64,000 nt of DNA from the NCBI GenBank assembly GCA_016177845.1, contig JACOUO010000014.1, forward strand, positions 123,005 through 187,004. Reading direction: 5' to 3'. Position 1 is the stretch's first letter. Each line of letters begins with the position of its first letter. A program made the translations under genes and the position numbers. Source of the stretch: Deltaproteobacteria bacterium (GTDB taxonomy: Bacteria; Desulfobacterota; GWC2-55-46). Under the pieces are notes generated by a model that was not told where the DNA came from, ran no database searches, and saw only the letters and a program-made list of their open reading frames with translations. This document shows positions 8,095-16,261 of the stretch, piece after piece.

Positions 8095-8871
8095 TTGCGC
8101 TTAGGTAAAACAGCTTTTATTACAGGTGCAACTGGAGCACTTGGACAAGAAATTTGCAGAGTTCTTTCGAAAAAAATTGAAACTATTTATATCGGTTATA
8201 GAGATCAGATCGAAATTGCCACCGAACTTGCTTCAGAATTGCAAGAAATTAGTAATTTTAAAGCAATCCCAATAAAAATTGATATTACTAAAGAAAATGA
8301 TGTTGCTGATTTTTTTTTAGAATTAAAGCGGAACAATGTGAAATGCCAAATCCTCATAAATTGCGCCGGAATTAGTCCTGGCGTCTTCTCTACGGAGGAG
8401 CTAGAAGTAGAGGCCTGGAGAAGGACGATTGATATAAATTTAACAGGCACATTTATCTGTTGTAAATACGCAATAGATTCAATGAAACAGTCAGGATGGG
8501 GGCGAATAATCAATATTTCTTCAATCTTCGGCAGAATAACACCAGCGACTAGAAGTGCCTATGGTGCTTCCAAACATGGTTTAAATGGTTTAACTCAAAG
8601 TCTCGCAAAGGAGCTTGCTAAATACAATATCACGGTAAATGTTGTGTGTCCTGGCCCAATCGATACTCCTTTGCTTGAAAGAGTCTGGAATGAGGATGCA
8701 AATAGATTAAACATCACATTTGACGAGTATCGGAATAAAAAATTGTCGAACATCCCAATGGGTCGTCTATGTACAACCAGAGATGTTGCTGACTTAGTTG
8801 ATTTTTTGGCCTCTGAAAAAGCCAACTTCATCTCTGGTGCAATAATAGATGTTGCAGGAGCAGAAATATAA
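8095..8871 (+). CDS. Short-chain dehydrogenase/reductase (FabG-like)
   Basis: A 258-residue NAD(P)-dependent oxidoreductase of the classical SDR family. Cofactor motif TGATGALG (about residues 10-17), structural NCAG (about 89-92), catalytic Ser in NISSIFG and YGASKHG with the Tyr-x3-Lys pair. The C-terminal FISGAIIDVAGAEI is typical. The start is TTG at 8095 with GGGGTG about ten bases upstream. It overlaps the aldolase gene by one base (TAATG), so the two are translationally coupled and probably act on one pathway. The substrate is unknown. Confidence 0.85.
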   Translation: MRLGKTAFITGATGALGQEICRVLSKKIETIYIGYRDQIEIATELASELQEISNFKAIPIKIDITKENDVADFFLELKRNNVKCQILINCAGISPGVFSTEELEVEAWRRTIDINLTGTFICCKYAIDSMKQSGWGRIINISSIFGRITPATRSAYGASKHGLNGLTQSLAKELAKYNITVNVVCPGPIDTPLLERVWNEDANRLNITFDEYRNKKLSNIPMGRLCTTRDVADLVDFLASEKANFISGAIIDVAGAEI

Positions 8872-9647
8872 TGAGTACTGGGAAAAAGTTTCGTTTAGGA
8901 AGACTAATAAAAAATGGGAAAATGTTTTGCATACCTCTCGATCACGGAGTAACACATGGACCTATTGGTCATTTAAATGATATCGATTTTGCCATCAAAG
9001 CTGTTTTAGATGGCGGGGGATCTTCCATAGTACTTCATAAAGGGATTACAAAATCTGTACAGATACCAAAAGATCTTGGATTAATAATTCACATTTCAGC
9101 AAGCACTATTTTAAGTACTGACTATAATAGAAAAACCATAGTCACTTCAGTAGAGGAAGTCTTGGCATTAGGTGCAGATGGCGTTTCTATACACATAAAT
9201 ATTGGCTCTAAATACGAACATGAAATGTTACGCGATCTAGGCATTATAGCAAAGGAATGTGATCGTTTTTCCTTGCCCCTTATGGCAATGACATATGTCA
9301 GGCCCACAATTGATGGGGAAATAAAAAATCCAGCGATTATAGCTCACGCAGCAAGAGTTGCATCGGAGCTTGGCGCTGATATTGTAAAAGTCTCATACCC
9401 AGGAAATTCAGAAGCAGTAAATCAGGTTGTCTCATCATGCACACAACCGATAGTAATTGCTGGAGGAGAATGCACGCCTTCTATTGAGGAGGCATTGAAG
9501 ATTGCAGAGCAGTCCATGAAAGGAGGAGCATTAGGTATTAGCTTTGGACGCAACGTTTTTCAGCGCCAGAATATGCTGCAAATGGTTAAGAGTTTAAGTT
9601 CTATTGTTTATGATGGATTAACATTAACGGCGGGATCATCTTATTAA
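8871..9647 (+). CDS. DhnA-type class I aldolase / ADH-synthase-like
   Basis: A 258-residue Schiff-base aldolase of the DhnA/LsrF/AroA' family. IPLDHGVTHGPIG at the start is the family's D-HG signature. The Schiff-base Lys is in ADIVKVSYPG, and VIAGGE plus GISFGRNVFQ form the phosphate site. Relatives make 2-amino-3,7-dideoxy-heptulosonate, or the C7 precursor of 3-amino-4-hydroxybenzoate, or process autoinducer-2. The usual dehydroquinate-synthase-II partner is absent; the coupled partner here is an SDR. The exact reaction cannot be assigned. Confidence 0.75.
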   Translation: MSTGKKFRLGRLIKNGKMFCIPLDHGVTHGPIGHLNDIDFAIKAVLDGGGSSIVLHKGITKSVQIPKDLGLIIHISASTILSTDYNRKTIVTSVEEVLALGADGVSIHINIGSKYEHEMLRDLGIIAKECDRFSLPLMAMTYVRPTIDGEIKNPAIIAHAARVASELGADIVKVSYPGNSEAVNQVVSSCTQPIVIAGGECTPSIEEALKIAEQSMKGGALGISFGRNVFQRQNMLQMVKSLSSIVYDGLTLTAGSSY

Positions 9648-9734
9648 AGAATTCCCGAAGCATTGTCTAAATTTGTTTATTTGCAAGCTCTTTTATGGAT
9701 AGCAATTTTTATATAACCTATAAGATTTATAAAT

Positions 9735-9762
9735 AAAGCCATCCCAAAACGGGACGGCTTTA
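9735..9762. terminator. Bidirectional terminator
   Basis: An 11-bp stem with one mismatch (AAAGCC-TCCC / GGGA-GGCTTT) and an AAAAC loop, flanked by A and T runs, between the convergent genes ending at 9647 (+) and 9774 (-). Confidence 0.75.
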
Positions 9763-9773
9763 TATAACTTCGA

Positions 9774-10538
9774 TTATTTCTGCCAGGTCCTACACCCCTC
9801 CTCATATTCACAATCCTTACACCAGAACCCGATTCTTGGAAAGAAGACCTGGGCTCCTATACCTTTTAAGACCTGTTTAGTTAAGCAAAAGAACCTCTGG
9901 TAATCGGAGTTTACCCGGCTAGTCTCCAGGATGTTGATTTTAGGTTTCTTGTTTTTGACGAAATTGACTACTTTGAGCGCTTTTGGCGGCTTCTGGTAAA
10001 GGACTTCGTAAGCGTAACTGTAGGCGGTCAGCTGGATGCTGTTTATAATGTCATCCAGGCTCATGGTCTGCTGAGAAGTCTTGAATTCCACAATCGTGCC
10101 GTCTTTTTCAATAAGGTCCATGAACCCTTCAAGATTGACATTCAGCTTTTCGCTGGTGGACGGGTTGATGATCGGGACGGTAAAGGGGATTTCAGCCCCT
10201 TTTAGCTCATTTGCAGGTTCGTGAAAATAGAGTCCGAGGATCTCCCTGGCCAGGAGCACCAGCCTTTCCTCGTCCTCATTCTCCTTGAAGCGAATATCCA
10301 TCTCAAGCTTCTGGGAGTACCAATCCGCTTCCAAAATCTTATAAAGTCGATCCAGGGAGGTTCCATTCTCGTTCATCCGTTCCCTGTGCAGCCAATCGAG
10401 CGCAGAATGGACCGCGCTCCCGAAGGCCAGGCCCGAAGACTTGAAGGAAACTGGCAGCTTATCAATGTACCGGAATTTGTACTTAAGGCTGCACTGCATG
10501 TAGAGATTAATCCTGCTCGCGGATATGTACTCAGGCAT
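9774..10538 (-). CDS. PD-(D/E)XK nuclease, Cas4/RecB-like
   Basis: A 254-residue nuclease. SASRINLYMQC supplies the first cluster Cys, and CKDCEYEEGC near the C-terminus supplies three more, the pattern of the Fe-S cluster in Cas4/AddB-type nucleases. Catalytic motif: GFMDLIEKDG followed by VEFKTS (D...ExK), and then QLTAYSYAY, the conserved QxxxY motif. Such enzymes process DNA ends. No Cas gene or CRISPR array is nearby, so it is likely an element recombination nuclease acting with the SSB-accessory-like protein whose gene it overlaps by 8 bases. Confidence 0.85.
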   Translation of the reverse strand: MPEYISASRINLYMQCSLKYKFRYIDKLPVSFKSSGLAFGSAVHSALDWLHRERMNENGTSLDRLYKILEADWYSQKLEMDIRFKENEDEERLVLLAREILGLYFHEPANELKGAEIPFTVPIINPSTSEKLNVNLEGFMDLIEKDGTIVEFKTSQQTMSLDDIINSIQLTAYSYAYEVLYQKPPKALKVVNFVKNKKPKINILETSRVNSDYQRFFCLTKQVLKGIGAQVFFPRIGFWCKDCEYEEGCRTWQK

Positions 10539-10908
10539 GATTGTCCCCCTTTGCTTCTTTAAGCAGGCGCTCTATAAGCCTGCTTGCCTCATTTTTCGAG
10601 GCCTCCTTTAATGTGCTGACCTGAAAGGCCTTTAAAAGGTGCTCGTGTGCTTTGTCGCCCTCCATTCCCTTGTCCGCAAGAAGCCTGAACAGAAGCCTTT
10701 TCTGGGGGAAGGTCATCAGTCCATCATTTCCCTGCGAGCTGCCATTGCCATTACCTCCCTTGCCCTTAGCTCCTCCATTATTGGTCCTGTTCGCCTCGGC
10801 AAGCGCCTTGTAGTCGATAAGGAAACCATCGCCTGGCTGCAGGAAGATTTTTGCAACCACCTCTCCACGCTTGTTTACTACATTCATGCACTTCGTCCTG
10901 TTTTCCAT
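10531..10908 (-). CDS. Small protein with Gly-rich linker and helical C-terminus (SSB-accessory-like)
   Basis: A 125-residue protein. The N-terminal part (MNVVNKRGEVVAKIFLQPGDGF) is beta-like. A Gly/Asn linker follows (about 43-62). The C-terminal helical module (FPQKRLLFRLLADKG, then ASKNEASRLIERLLKE) resembles the tail module found on many phage recombination and ssDNA-handling proteins. It precedes and overlaps the Cas4/RecB-like nuclease gene. A role in ssDNA binding or recombination is likely but unproven. Confidence 0.5.
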   Translation of the reverse strand: MENRTKCMNVVNKRGEVVAKIFLQPGDGFLIDYKALAEANRTNNGGAKGKGGNGNGSSQGNDGLMTFPQKRLLFRLLADKGMEGDKAHEHLLKAFQVSTLKEASKNEASRLIERLLKEAKGDNHA

Positions 10909-11044
10909 TTTATGTATCCTCCTTTTATTAAAGAACTGCCTTCAGCTTATCTCTTCACAAAGGCCGGACAAAGGAGGGCAAAATTGCCAGTAACAACAGT
11001 TTCGGCTTTCTTTTATTTTTAAATGGAACCCTTACAATTAAGGA

Positions 11045-12364
11045 ATGCTTGTCTCTAATAACAAAAACTCAATTACACCCTTTGCTGTCACCGATTACCG
11101 GCATCTCAGGAAAAGATTCGGAATAAAGGAGAAGGACAGACTGGGGCATATGCATGTCATCGGGAAGACCGGCACAGGTAAATCAACGCTATTGAAGAAT
11201 CTGATCGCGGCGGATATTCGGAATGGCAATGGGCTGGCCCTGATAGACCCGCATGGGGATTTGGCCGAGGATGTTCTTGATTTAGTACCTGAGGAGCGAG
11301 TCGAGGACGTGATCTATTTCAACCCGCAGGACCTGGAGTATCCTACTGCTTTCAATCTTCTTGAGAGAGCAACGCCATACAGCCATTACCTGATCGTTTC
11401 AGGGCTAATTTCAGTATTCAAGAAAGTCTGGGCTGATTTTTGGGGGCCGCGCCTTGAACACATCCTGAGAAATGCGCTCTTCACCCTTCTTGAATATCCT
11501 CAGAGCACGCTTCTTGACCTGCCAACGCTTTTGACAGATAAGGACTTCAGGAAAAGTGTGGTCGGAAGGATAAACCACCAGCAAGTTCGGGAATTCTGGC
11601 TTTTTGAATTTGAAAAATACTCTGCCTGGCTTAAAGCCGAGGCGACCGCGCCCATACTAAACAAAATTGGCCAGTTCCTTTCAAGTACACCATTGAGAAA
11701 TATAGTTGGCCAGCAGGAGAATTCGTTCAGGATCCGGAAAGCAATGGATGAAGGAAAAATCCTTATTGTCAACCTGTCCAAAGGCAAACTCGGCGAGGAC
11801 AATGCCGCCATCCTTGGAGCGTTACTTGTTACCAGAATACAGCTTGCGGCGTTAAGCCGTGCCAATATCCCTGAAAAGGATAGGCGGCCTTTTTATCTTT
11901 ATGTGGACGAGTTCCATAATTTTATTACAAGCTCTTTTACAGACAGCCTCTCAGAGACTCGCAAGTATGGATTAGGCCTCGTACTCGCAAACCAGTATAT
12001 CTTTCAGCTCGATGAGAATGTCCGGGAATCCATCTTTGGCAATGTGGGGACGATTATCTCATTCAGGGTCGGGGCCGAGGACGCAAAAAGGCTTGCCCTG
12101 GAGTTCAATGGAGTGATTGAGCAACGCGATCTTGTAAGCCTTGAAAACCACCATATCGTTCTTAAGCTGATGATAGACGGAGCAAGTTCAGAAGCCTTCA
12201 GCGCTATAACCTTGCCTCCTCCCCAGCCTAAACACTCCTTCAGGGAACAAATCATTGCCAATTCGAGAGCTAAATATTGTAAGCCAAGAAAAATAGTCGA
12301 AAGGGAGATCCTCTTGAGAAGTATTCCGCCGAATATGCCAACAGCCCAGAAGCTGCCGCTTTAA
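11045..12364 (+). CDS. TraD/VirD4-like coupling ATPase (type IV secretion or DNA transfer)
   Basis: A 439-residue AAA-type DNA translocase. Walker A is GKTGTGKST (about residues 40-48), IDPHGDL follows, and Walker B is FYLYVDEFHNF (about 284-294). The C-terminal region (VLANQYIFQL, GTIISFRVG) fits TraD/TraG-AAD-type conjugative coupling proteins. No N-terminal membrane helices are seen, so it is a soluble form. It is divergent from the nuclease pair and upstream of DUF932. With the pilin at 17357 it marks the element as conjugative or conjugation-derived. Confidence 0.8.
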   Translation: MLVSNNKNSITPFAVTDYRHLRKRFGIKEKDRLGHMHVIGKTGTGKSTLLKNLIAADIRNGNGLALIDPHGDLAEDVLDLVPEERVEDVIYFNPQDLEYPTAFNLLERATPYSHYLIVSGLISVFKKVWADFWGPRLEHILRNALFTLLEYPQSTLLDLPTLLTDKDFRKSVVGRINHQQVREFWLFEFEKYSAWLKAEATAPILNKIGQFLSSTPLRNIVGQQENSFRIRKAMDEGKILIVNLSKGKLGEDNAAILGALLVTRIQLAALSRANIPEKDRRPFYLYVDEFHNFITSSFTDSLSETRKYGLGLVLANQYIFQLDENVRESIFGNVGTIISFRVGAEDAKRLALEFNGVIEQRDLVSLENHHIVLKLMIDGASSEAFSAITLPPPQPKHSFREQIIANSRAKYCKPRKIVEREILLRSIPPNMPTAQKLPL

Positions 12365-12370
12365 AGTGAA

Positions 12371-12388
12371 GTTGCCTATAAAGGCAAA
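12371..12388. promoter_or_regulatory. TTGCCT/AGGCAA inverted repeat upstream of DUF932
   Basis: TTGCCT-ATAA-AGGCAA lies between the ATPase stop and the DUF932 start. The downstream bases (CCCGCCTTATTTATTCCTGTC) resemble those after the 4999 repeat, so this is a candidate shared control element. Confidence 0.35.
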
Positions 12389-12471
12389 ATCGCCCGCCTT
12401 ATTTATTCCTGTCCTCCGTTCTATGCTCTAACCAGATTTGCTCTTTTCAAATACATTTAAAAGGAGGACTT

Positions 12472-13467
12472 ATGGACTTAATTGAATTGCTCCGCGCTTT
12501 AGAAAATCAGCTCCCCCTTAAATGGGACAGAAAGGTAAACACATCCGCCATTGTAATGCGGGTTGAGGAAGACCAAGTCAAATTGGATATTCCTGGTTTA
12601 GAGCCACTTCCGGCAATTACTAGACCCTGCCATTTACAGATTGCCGAGCGGCTCGATATACCAGCAAAGTATTACAGCCGTATGGAAGCTGAAGCCCCTT
12701 ATCTTTTGGCTAGCAATGTCAATACCTGGCTTACAAGACAGGAAAAGGATGTCTTTATAAGGGGGCTCGGGAATACAGTGCGGGCTTTCTTAAGTGACAG
12801 GTATCGAGTAATTGACCATCTAGACTTCCTGTATTGCTCATTGAACGAGTTTCAGGCGCATAGGGCTGAGATTGATGACTGCTTTCTTTCCGACACTGAG
12901 ATGTACGTCAAAGTACGGAGCCATCAGCTAAAAGATTTCATAAGGCATAGAGATGACCTTATAATTGGTGGTCTCCTTCTCACCAATTCCGAAACCGGGC
13001 ACAAGGCGTTACGGGTCGAGCCAAGGATTTTTCGAGTCCAATGCACAAACGGCATGGTAATAGAAAAGCTGACGACCCGCCAGGTCCATCTAGGAAATGG
13101 GAATGGTGGGAATGGAGAACTGGATGACGATATGGTCTATCTTGCAATCCGGAGGTCTATAAGGGAGCTCTTCGGGCGTTTCGGAGAGATCGTCCAGTCC
13201 TTAAGGGATTCTACGGAAATCAGGATCGGCAATCCTCAGGCAGTCATAAACAATCTGGTAAAGCACTACGGCTTGAGCGAGGCCCAGAAGGAAAACATCC
13301 TCATGGCCTTCGGCTCGGAGCCTGAGCCCGATGCCTACGGCATAGCCAATGCCGTAACAAAAGCGGCGCAAAAGGAGGAAAGCTGGGAAGGAAGCTTAGA
13401 GCTTGAAAAGATAGGAGGACGGCTTTTGGCCTTGCCAGCGCAGGAATTTAAGGCCTTTGACGGCTAA
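12472..13467 (+). CDS. DUF932 domain protein
   Basis: A 331-residue protein of the DUF932/phage-plasmid-like family: AFLSDRYRVIDHLDFL, GLLLTNSETGHKALRVEP and RVQCTNGMVI match the family core. Family members are common on plasmids, ICEs and phages; their exact role is unknown. A strong ribosome binding site (AAAAGGAGG) precedes the ATG and a terminator follows, so it may be a single-gene unit behind the 12371 control element. Confidence 0.75.
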   Translation: MDLIELLRALENQLPLKWDRKVNTSAIVMRVEEDQVKLDIPGLEPLPAITRPCHLQIAERLDIPAKYYSRMEAEAPYLLASNVNTWLTRQEKDVFIRGLGNTVRAFLSDRYRVIDHLDFLYCSLNEFQAHRAEIDDCFLSDTEMYVKVRSHQLKDFIRHRDDLIIGGLLLTNSETGHKALRVEPRIFRVQCTNGMVIEKLTTRQVHLGNGNGGNGELDDDMVYLAIRRSIRELFGRFGEIVQSLRDSTEIRIGNPQAVINNLVKHYGLSEAQKENILMAFGSEPEPDAYGIANAVTKAAQKEESWEGSLELEKIGGRLLALPAQEFKAFDG

Positions 13468-13474
13468 AAAATTT

Positions 13475-13504
13475 AAAAGGAGATACCGAAAGGTGTCTCC
13501 TTTT
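13475..13504 (+). terminator. Rho-independent terminator after DUF932
   Basis: A 13-bp stem (AAAAGGAGA-ACC / GGT-TCTCCTTTT) around a GAAA tetraloop, continuing into T residues. Confidence 0.8.
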
Positions 13505-13554
13505 TCAAATCCATAATTAGCATCGTCTATTTTACGTAAACAATCAATATGGTG

Positions 13555-14478
13555 CTATTTGTTTAACAAATTAATAAGCTGTAAACAAAAGTTCTTTTGA
13601 TTCTGGATTACAAGATTTTCTAATTTTATCCGGTCCCTTCTTATTTGAGATAACAATAAAGAAGAAAAATAGATCCAAAATAAGTCATTTTCAGAAAGGT
13701 TTAAGTAATCTGTAAGAGCTATGATTCGTTTTTCAACCGAAGGATGAGTAATCGACCCATACCAGTTCTTTTTCGGTGTAAATACTAAGATTACAACAGT
13801 TGCAAGTGCGATACTCATGGCACGCTTGTTCTTTACTGCCATTAAAGGATAGCCACTTACCGTAGAATATTCTTCTATATGTGCCAAAAGGAACTTTCGT
13901 GCGAATTCGTCGCATCTCATTTCTTCTTCAATTGGCTCTATTTCTTCATCTGAAGCGTTAATGATGACATGCTGCAATTCATGTAAAAAGCAGTAAGCTG
14001 CCGCCATGCATAGCAGGTCAAAAACCAAACTCCCTTCGATGTCCTTTGGTTTACCAATAGGAGGTGGTACTTTTTCTGGCCATTGAAAATCATCAATACA
14101 TTCGAGATCTGCCAAATTCAATACACTAGATATTAGATATTGGATTTCAGCCTCGGTCTCTATTAATTCATTGTCATTAAAAATTGTATCTGAAATATTG
14201 AAACGGAATAGTTGCGCCGTTATTAGCCAAGAAGAATACGCGTTAAATGCTTTTTGCATGGCAAAGCCAAGAATCCAAATTTTACACATAGTTTTATGAT
14301 TAAATAGAATCGAATTAAACGGTCCTGCTTGAATTGAAAAATCTTTCTTGTCCTTTGTGAATATAATTTGTGGATTATATTTTTCCCAAATGTCATTGAA
14401 ATCTTCTATCCGTTCTGGTGCAGATGCCAATATGACCCTTTTAACGCCCTCAGCAGCTAATTCAATATCACTATTCAT
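13555..14478 (-). CDS. HEXXH metallopeptidase, Lit-like (peptidase U49 type)
   Basis: A 307-residue protein with the zinc signature FLHELQHV (about residues 167-174) and a downstream acidic helix EEEMRCDEFARKF as third ligand region. Size and layout fit the phage-exclusion protease Lit, which cleaves EF-Tu on phage infection in E. coli. Overall similarity is hard to judge by eye, so Lit-like is a fold-level call. The gene is AT-rich and stands alone between a terminator and a recombinase, which suits defence cargo. Confidence 0.5.
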   Translation of the reverse strand: MNSDIELAAEGVKRVILASAPERIEDFNDIWEKYNPQIIFTKDKKDFSIQAGPFNSILFNHKTMCKIWILGFAMQKAFNAYSSWLITAQLFRFNISDTIFNDNELIETEAEIQYLISSVLNLADLECIDDFQWPEKVPPPIGKPKDIEGSLVFDLLCMAAAYCFLHELQHVIINASDEEIEPIEEEMRCDEFARKFLLAHIEEYSTVSGYPLMAVKNKRAMSIALATVVILVFTPKKNWYGSITHPSVEKRIIALTDYLNLSENDLFWIYFSSLLLSQIRRDRIKLENLVIQNQKNFCLQLINLLNK

Positions 14479-14575
14479 CCATACTCTCCCTAATAGCTAA
14501 ATACTGTGGGCCTTAAGCTTAGATTTTTTTTGACTCTATACCACACTTCTGATAAAAATAGGCCAAAATAAAGAC

Positions 14576-14599
14576 AGCTCCGCTTTACAAAGCGGAGCT
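14576..14599. repeat. 24-bp perfect palindrome downstream of the serine recombinase (also terminator-like)
   Basis: A 24-base self-complementary sequence beginning AGCTCCGCTTT. A 23/24-identical copy lies at 15467-15490, on the other side of the recombinase gene. With flanking ACA/TGT and the TTTTATTTT that follows, this copy can also act as a rho-independent terminator. Confidence 0.6.
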
Positions 14600-14653
14600 G
14601 TTTTATTTTAAAGGTACAATGTTCTTATATCTATCCATTTTTTCAGGATTTTG

Positions 14654-15448
14654 TCAAGAGTGAGCGCCTCCTGAAACGATCGATTCATCAATGTTTTTGG
14701 CTAAGATTACCTGATTTTCAATTTCTCCGAAAGTCTCCCCATAATGGATCAATCCATGCTGGTAGAGGTCTTTTCTGTGGAGAATCCGGCAAATCTGCCT
14801 TTGGGTCCAATTTCTTCCATTTCTTAGGGCATAGCCTCTGGAATTGAGCTCGTCTGCTATCTTTTGACCTTTATAGCCGTCAACCTCCAGACTGAAGATC
14901 ATTCGAATCAACTCCGCTTCAGACGGATTTATGACCACACGCTTATTATCTCTCATATAACCATAGGGAAGGTTGCCGCCAGGGAATCGTCCTTTTCTTA
15001 CGCGCTCCTGTCTGCCTTTCAGTAGCCGCTCGATAATACCTCGCCTGTTCTCTTCGGCTACCGCTGCCAGTATCTGCCTCATCAATACGTCCTTTGATTC
15101 TCCATTGTACTGCGGCATGTCCGCGATTAGGACTTTGACACCGAGCTTTTTGAATTCATAAAAGAGGTTTTCCGAAATGCGGACCTCCCTTGAGAGCCGA
15201 TCCAGGGAAGGAAGAATCAAAACTCCAATCTTACCTTTATTACAGGCCTTCATCAGACGCCGCAACTCTTTTCTGTCTTCCTTCACTCCGCTTACAGCCT
15301 CATCTTTATAAAATCGCTCAACCAGTAAGCCATTCCTTTCAGCAAAAAGAGAAGCATCCCTGATCTGGATGTTTATTCCGTACCCCTTTTTCTTTTGCTC
15401 CAGGGTCGAGACCCTGCAATAGGCCACGACCATTTTCTTTTGACGCAT
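14654..15448 (-). CDS. Serine recombinase (resolvase/invertase-recombinase type)
   Basis: A serine recombinase of about 264 residues. KMVVAYCRVSTLEQ holds the catalytic Ser and ILPSLDRLSREV the conserved Arg region. GNLPYGYMRDNKR begins a recombinase domain with the HTH near QRQICRILHRKDLYQHGLI. It lacks the zinc ribbon and long tail of the recombinase at 1786. The open frame extends to 15532, but that stretch crosses a 24-bp palindrome and does not look like resolvase sequence, so I place the start at 15448 (MRQKKM). The ribosome binding site sits too close to it, so the start remains uncertain. Likely acts on the flanking palindromes or resolves element copies. Confidence 0.75.
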   Translation of the reverse strand: MRQKKMVVAYCRVSTLEQKKKGYGINIQIRDASLFAERNGLLVERFYKDEAVSGVKEDRKELRRLMKACNKGKIGVLILPSLDRLSREVRISENLFYEFKKLGVKVLIADMPQYNGESKDVLMRQILAAVAEENRRGIIERLLKGRQERVRKGRFPGGNLPYGYMRDNKRVVINPSEAELIRMIFSLEVDGYKGQKIADELNSRGYALRNGRNWTQRQICRILHRKDLYQHGLIHYGETFGEIENQVILAKNIDESIVSGGAHS

Positions 15449-15466
15449 ACCTCCTGCTGCTACATA

Positions 15467-15490
15467 AGCTCCTCTTTGTAAAGCGGAGCT
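15467..15490. repeat. Second copy of the 24-bp palindrome, upstream of the recombinase
   Basis: Matches the 14576-14599 palindrome at 23 of 24 positions when reverse-complemented. It sits 19 bases upstream of the chosen recombinase start. Candidate recombination or regulatory site. Confidence 0.5.
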
Positions 15491-15598
15491 AAACCTTAAT
15501 TCCATTCTAATTAAGCGCTGAAAATCGGTCAAGACAGGCCGATTCGGCAGCCTTTTTCAAATTCCAAATCGAAAGAATATAGAGAATAGGAGGATACG

Positions 15599-16249
15599 AT
15601 GATACGCAATCTCATTTACGGGCTTGGAGGGTATTTGCAAAGCAATTCGCTTGATCGTGGAGACGACAGGGTACAGGCCGCTATCTGGTTTTTAATAATC
15701 GTCTGCTTGGCTGTAGTTATAAGCCTTATGGCTTGCGGAGTGACTGGCACGCTGGTTTTTACGAGCGGATGGTTTTGGGCCGGGGCTTTTGGAGTCGGGG
15801 CAATTGCCATAATTGACTGGCTCAGGAAAAAGGATCACACCGCAACGATTTATCGTGTCGCGGTCGGCATTCTTGTAGTCGGCATTCTGATGCTCATTAT
15901 CAGAGTTGCCCAGCCTGATGCCTCAATAAAGAGCGCTGCCGAAGCATTTAGGGCGAGTCACGCCAATGGCTCTAATGCCATTCAGGAGTCAGATTCAAAA
16001 ATCTATACGCCTGGCGAATATACTTTTTCGCTCAGGTCAGGAGAAATGACTTCAAAATGGCTTATGTTTCCGGAAGGGATGATGACCAATTTCAAAATCG
16101 GCTCTTCGGATGACAAATTCCAATTGATCTACGACGATGGACAGATTGTGCCTGCCTGGACTCCGGAGCCCTTTCCTCAAAAGAGTCGGACGAAGTTTAA
16201 GATAGTTGCCGTTACTGACCAGCCCGAAATTAAATTGACCGTAAGATAA
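15599..16249 (+). CDS. Membrane protein with the shared C-terminal beta domain (paralogue B)
   Basis: A 216-residue protein with three membrane helices (about 27-48, 53-76 and 86-103), then an outward segment ending in a 75-residue domain (GEYTFSLRSGEMTSKWLMFP to the end). That domain is nearly the same as in the next gene and related to the one at 3781. A ribosome binding site (AGGAGG) precedes the ATG. The nucleotide match to the end of the next gene is high, so the domain was duplicated fairly recently. Function unknown. Confidence 0.65.
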   Translation: MIRNLIYGLGGYLQSNSLDRGDDRVQAAIWFLIIVCLAVVISLMACGVTGTLVFTSGWFWAGAFGVGAIAIIDWLRKKDHTATIYRVAVGILVVGILMLIIRVAQPDASIKSAAEAFRASHANGSNAIQESDSKIYTPGEYTFSLRSGEMTSKWLMFPEGMMTNFKIGSSDDKFQLIYDDGQIVPAWTPEPFPQKSRTKFKIVAVTDQPEIKLTVR

Positions 16250-16261
16250 CGGAGGCTTCCG

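Noticed and set aside
9774..10538. Cas4 of a CRISPR-Cas locus
   Set aside because: No cas1, cas2, effector genes or repeat array anywhere in the window.
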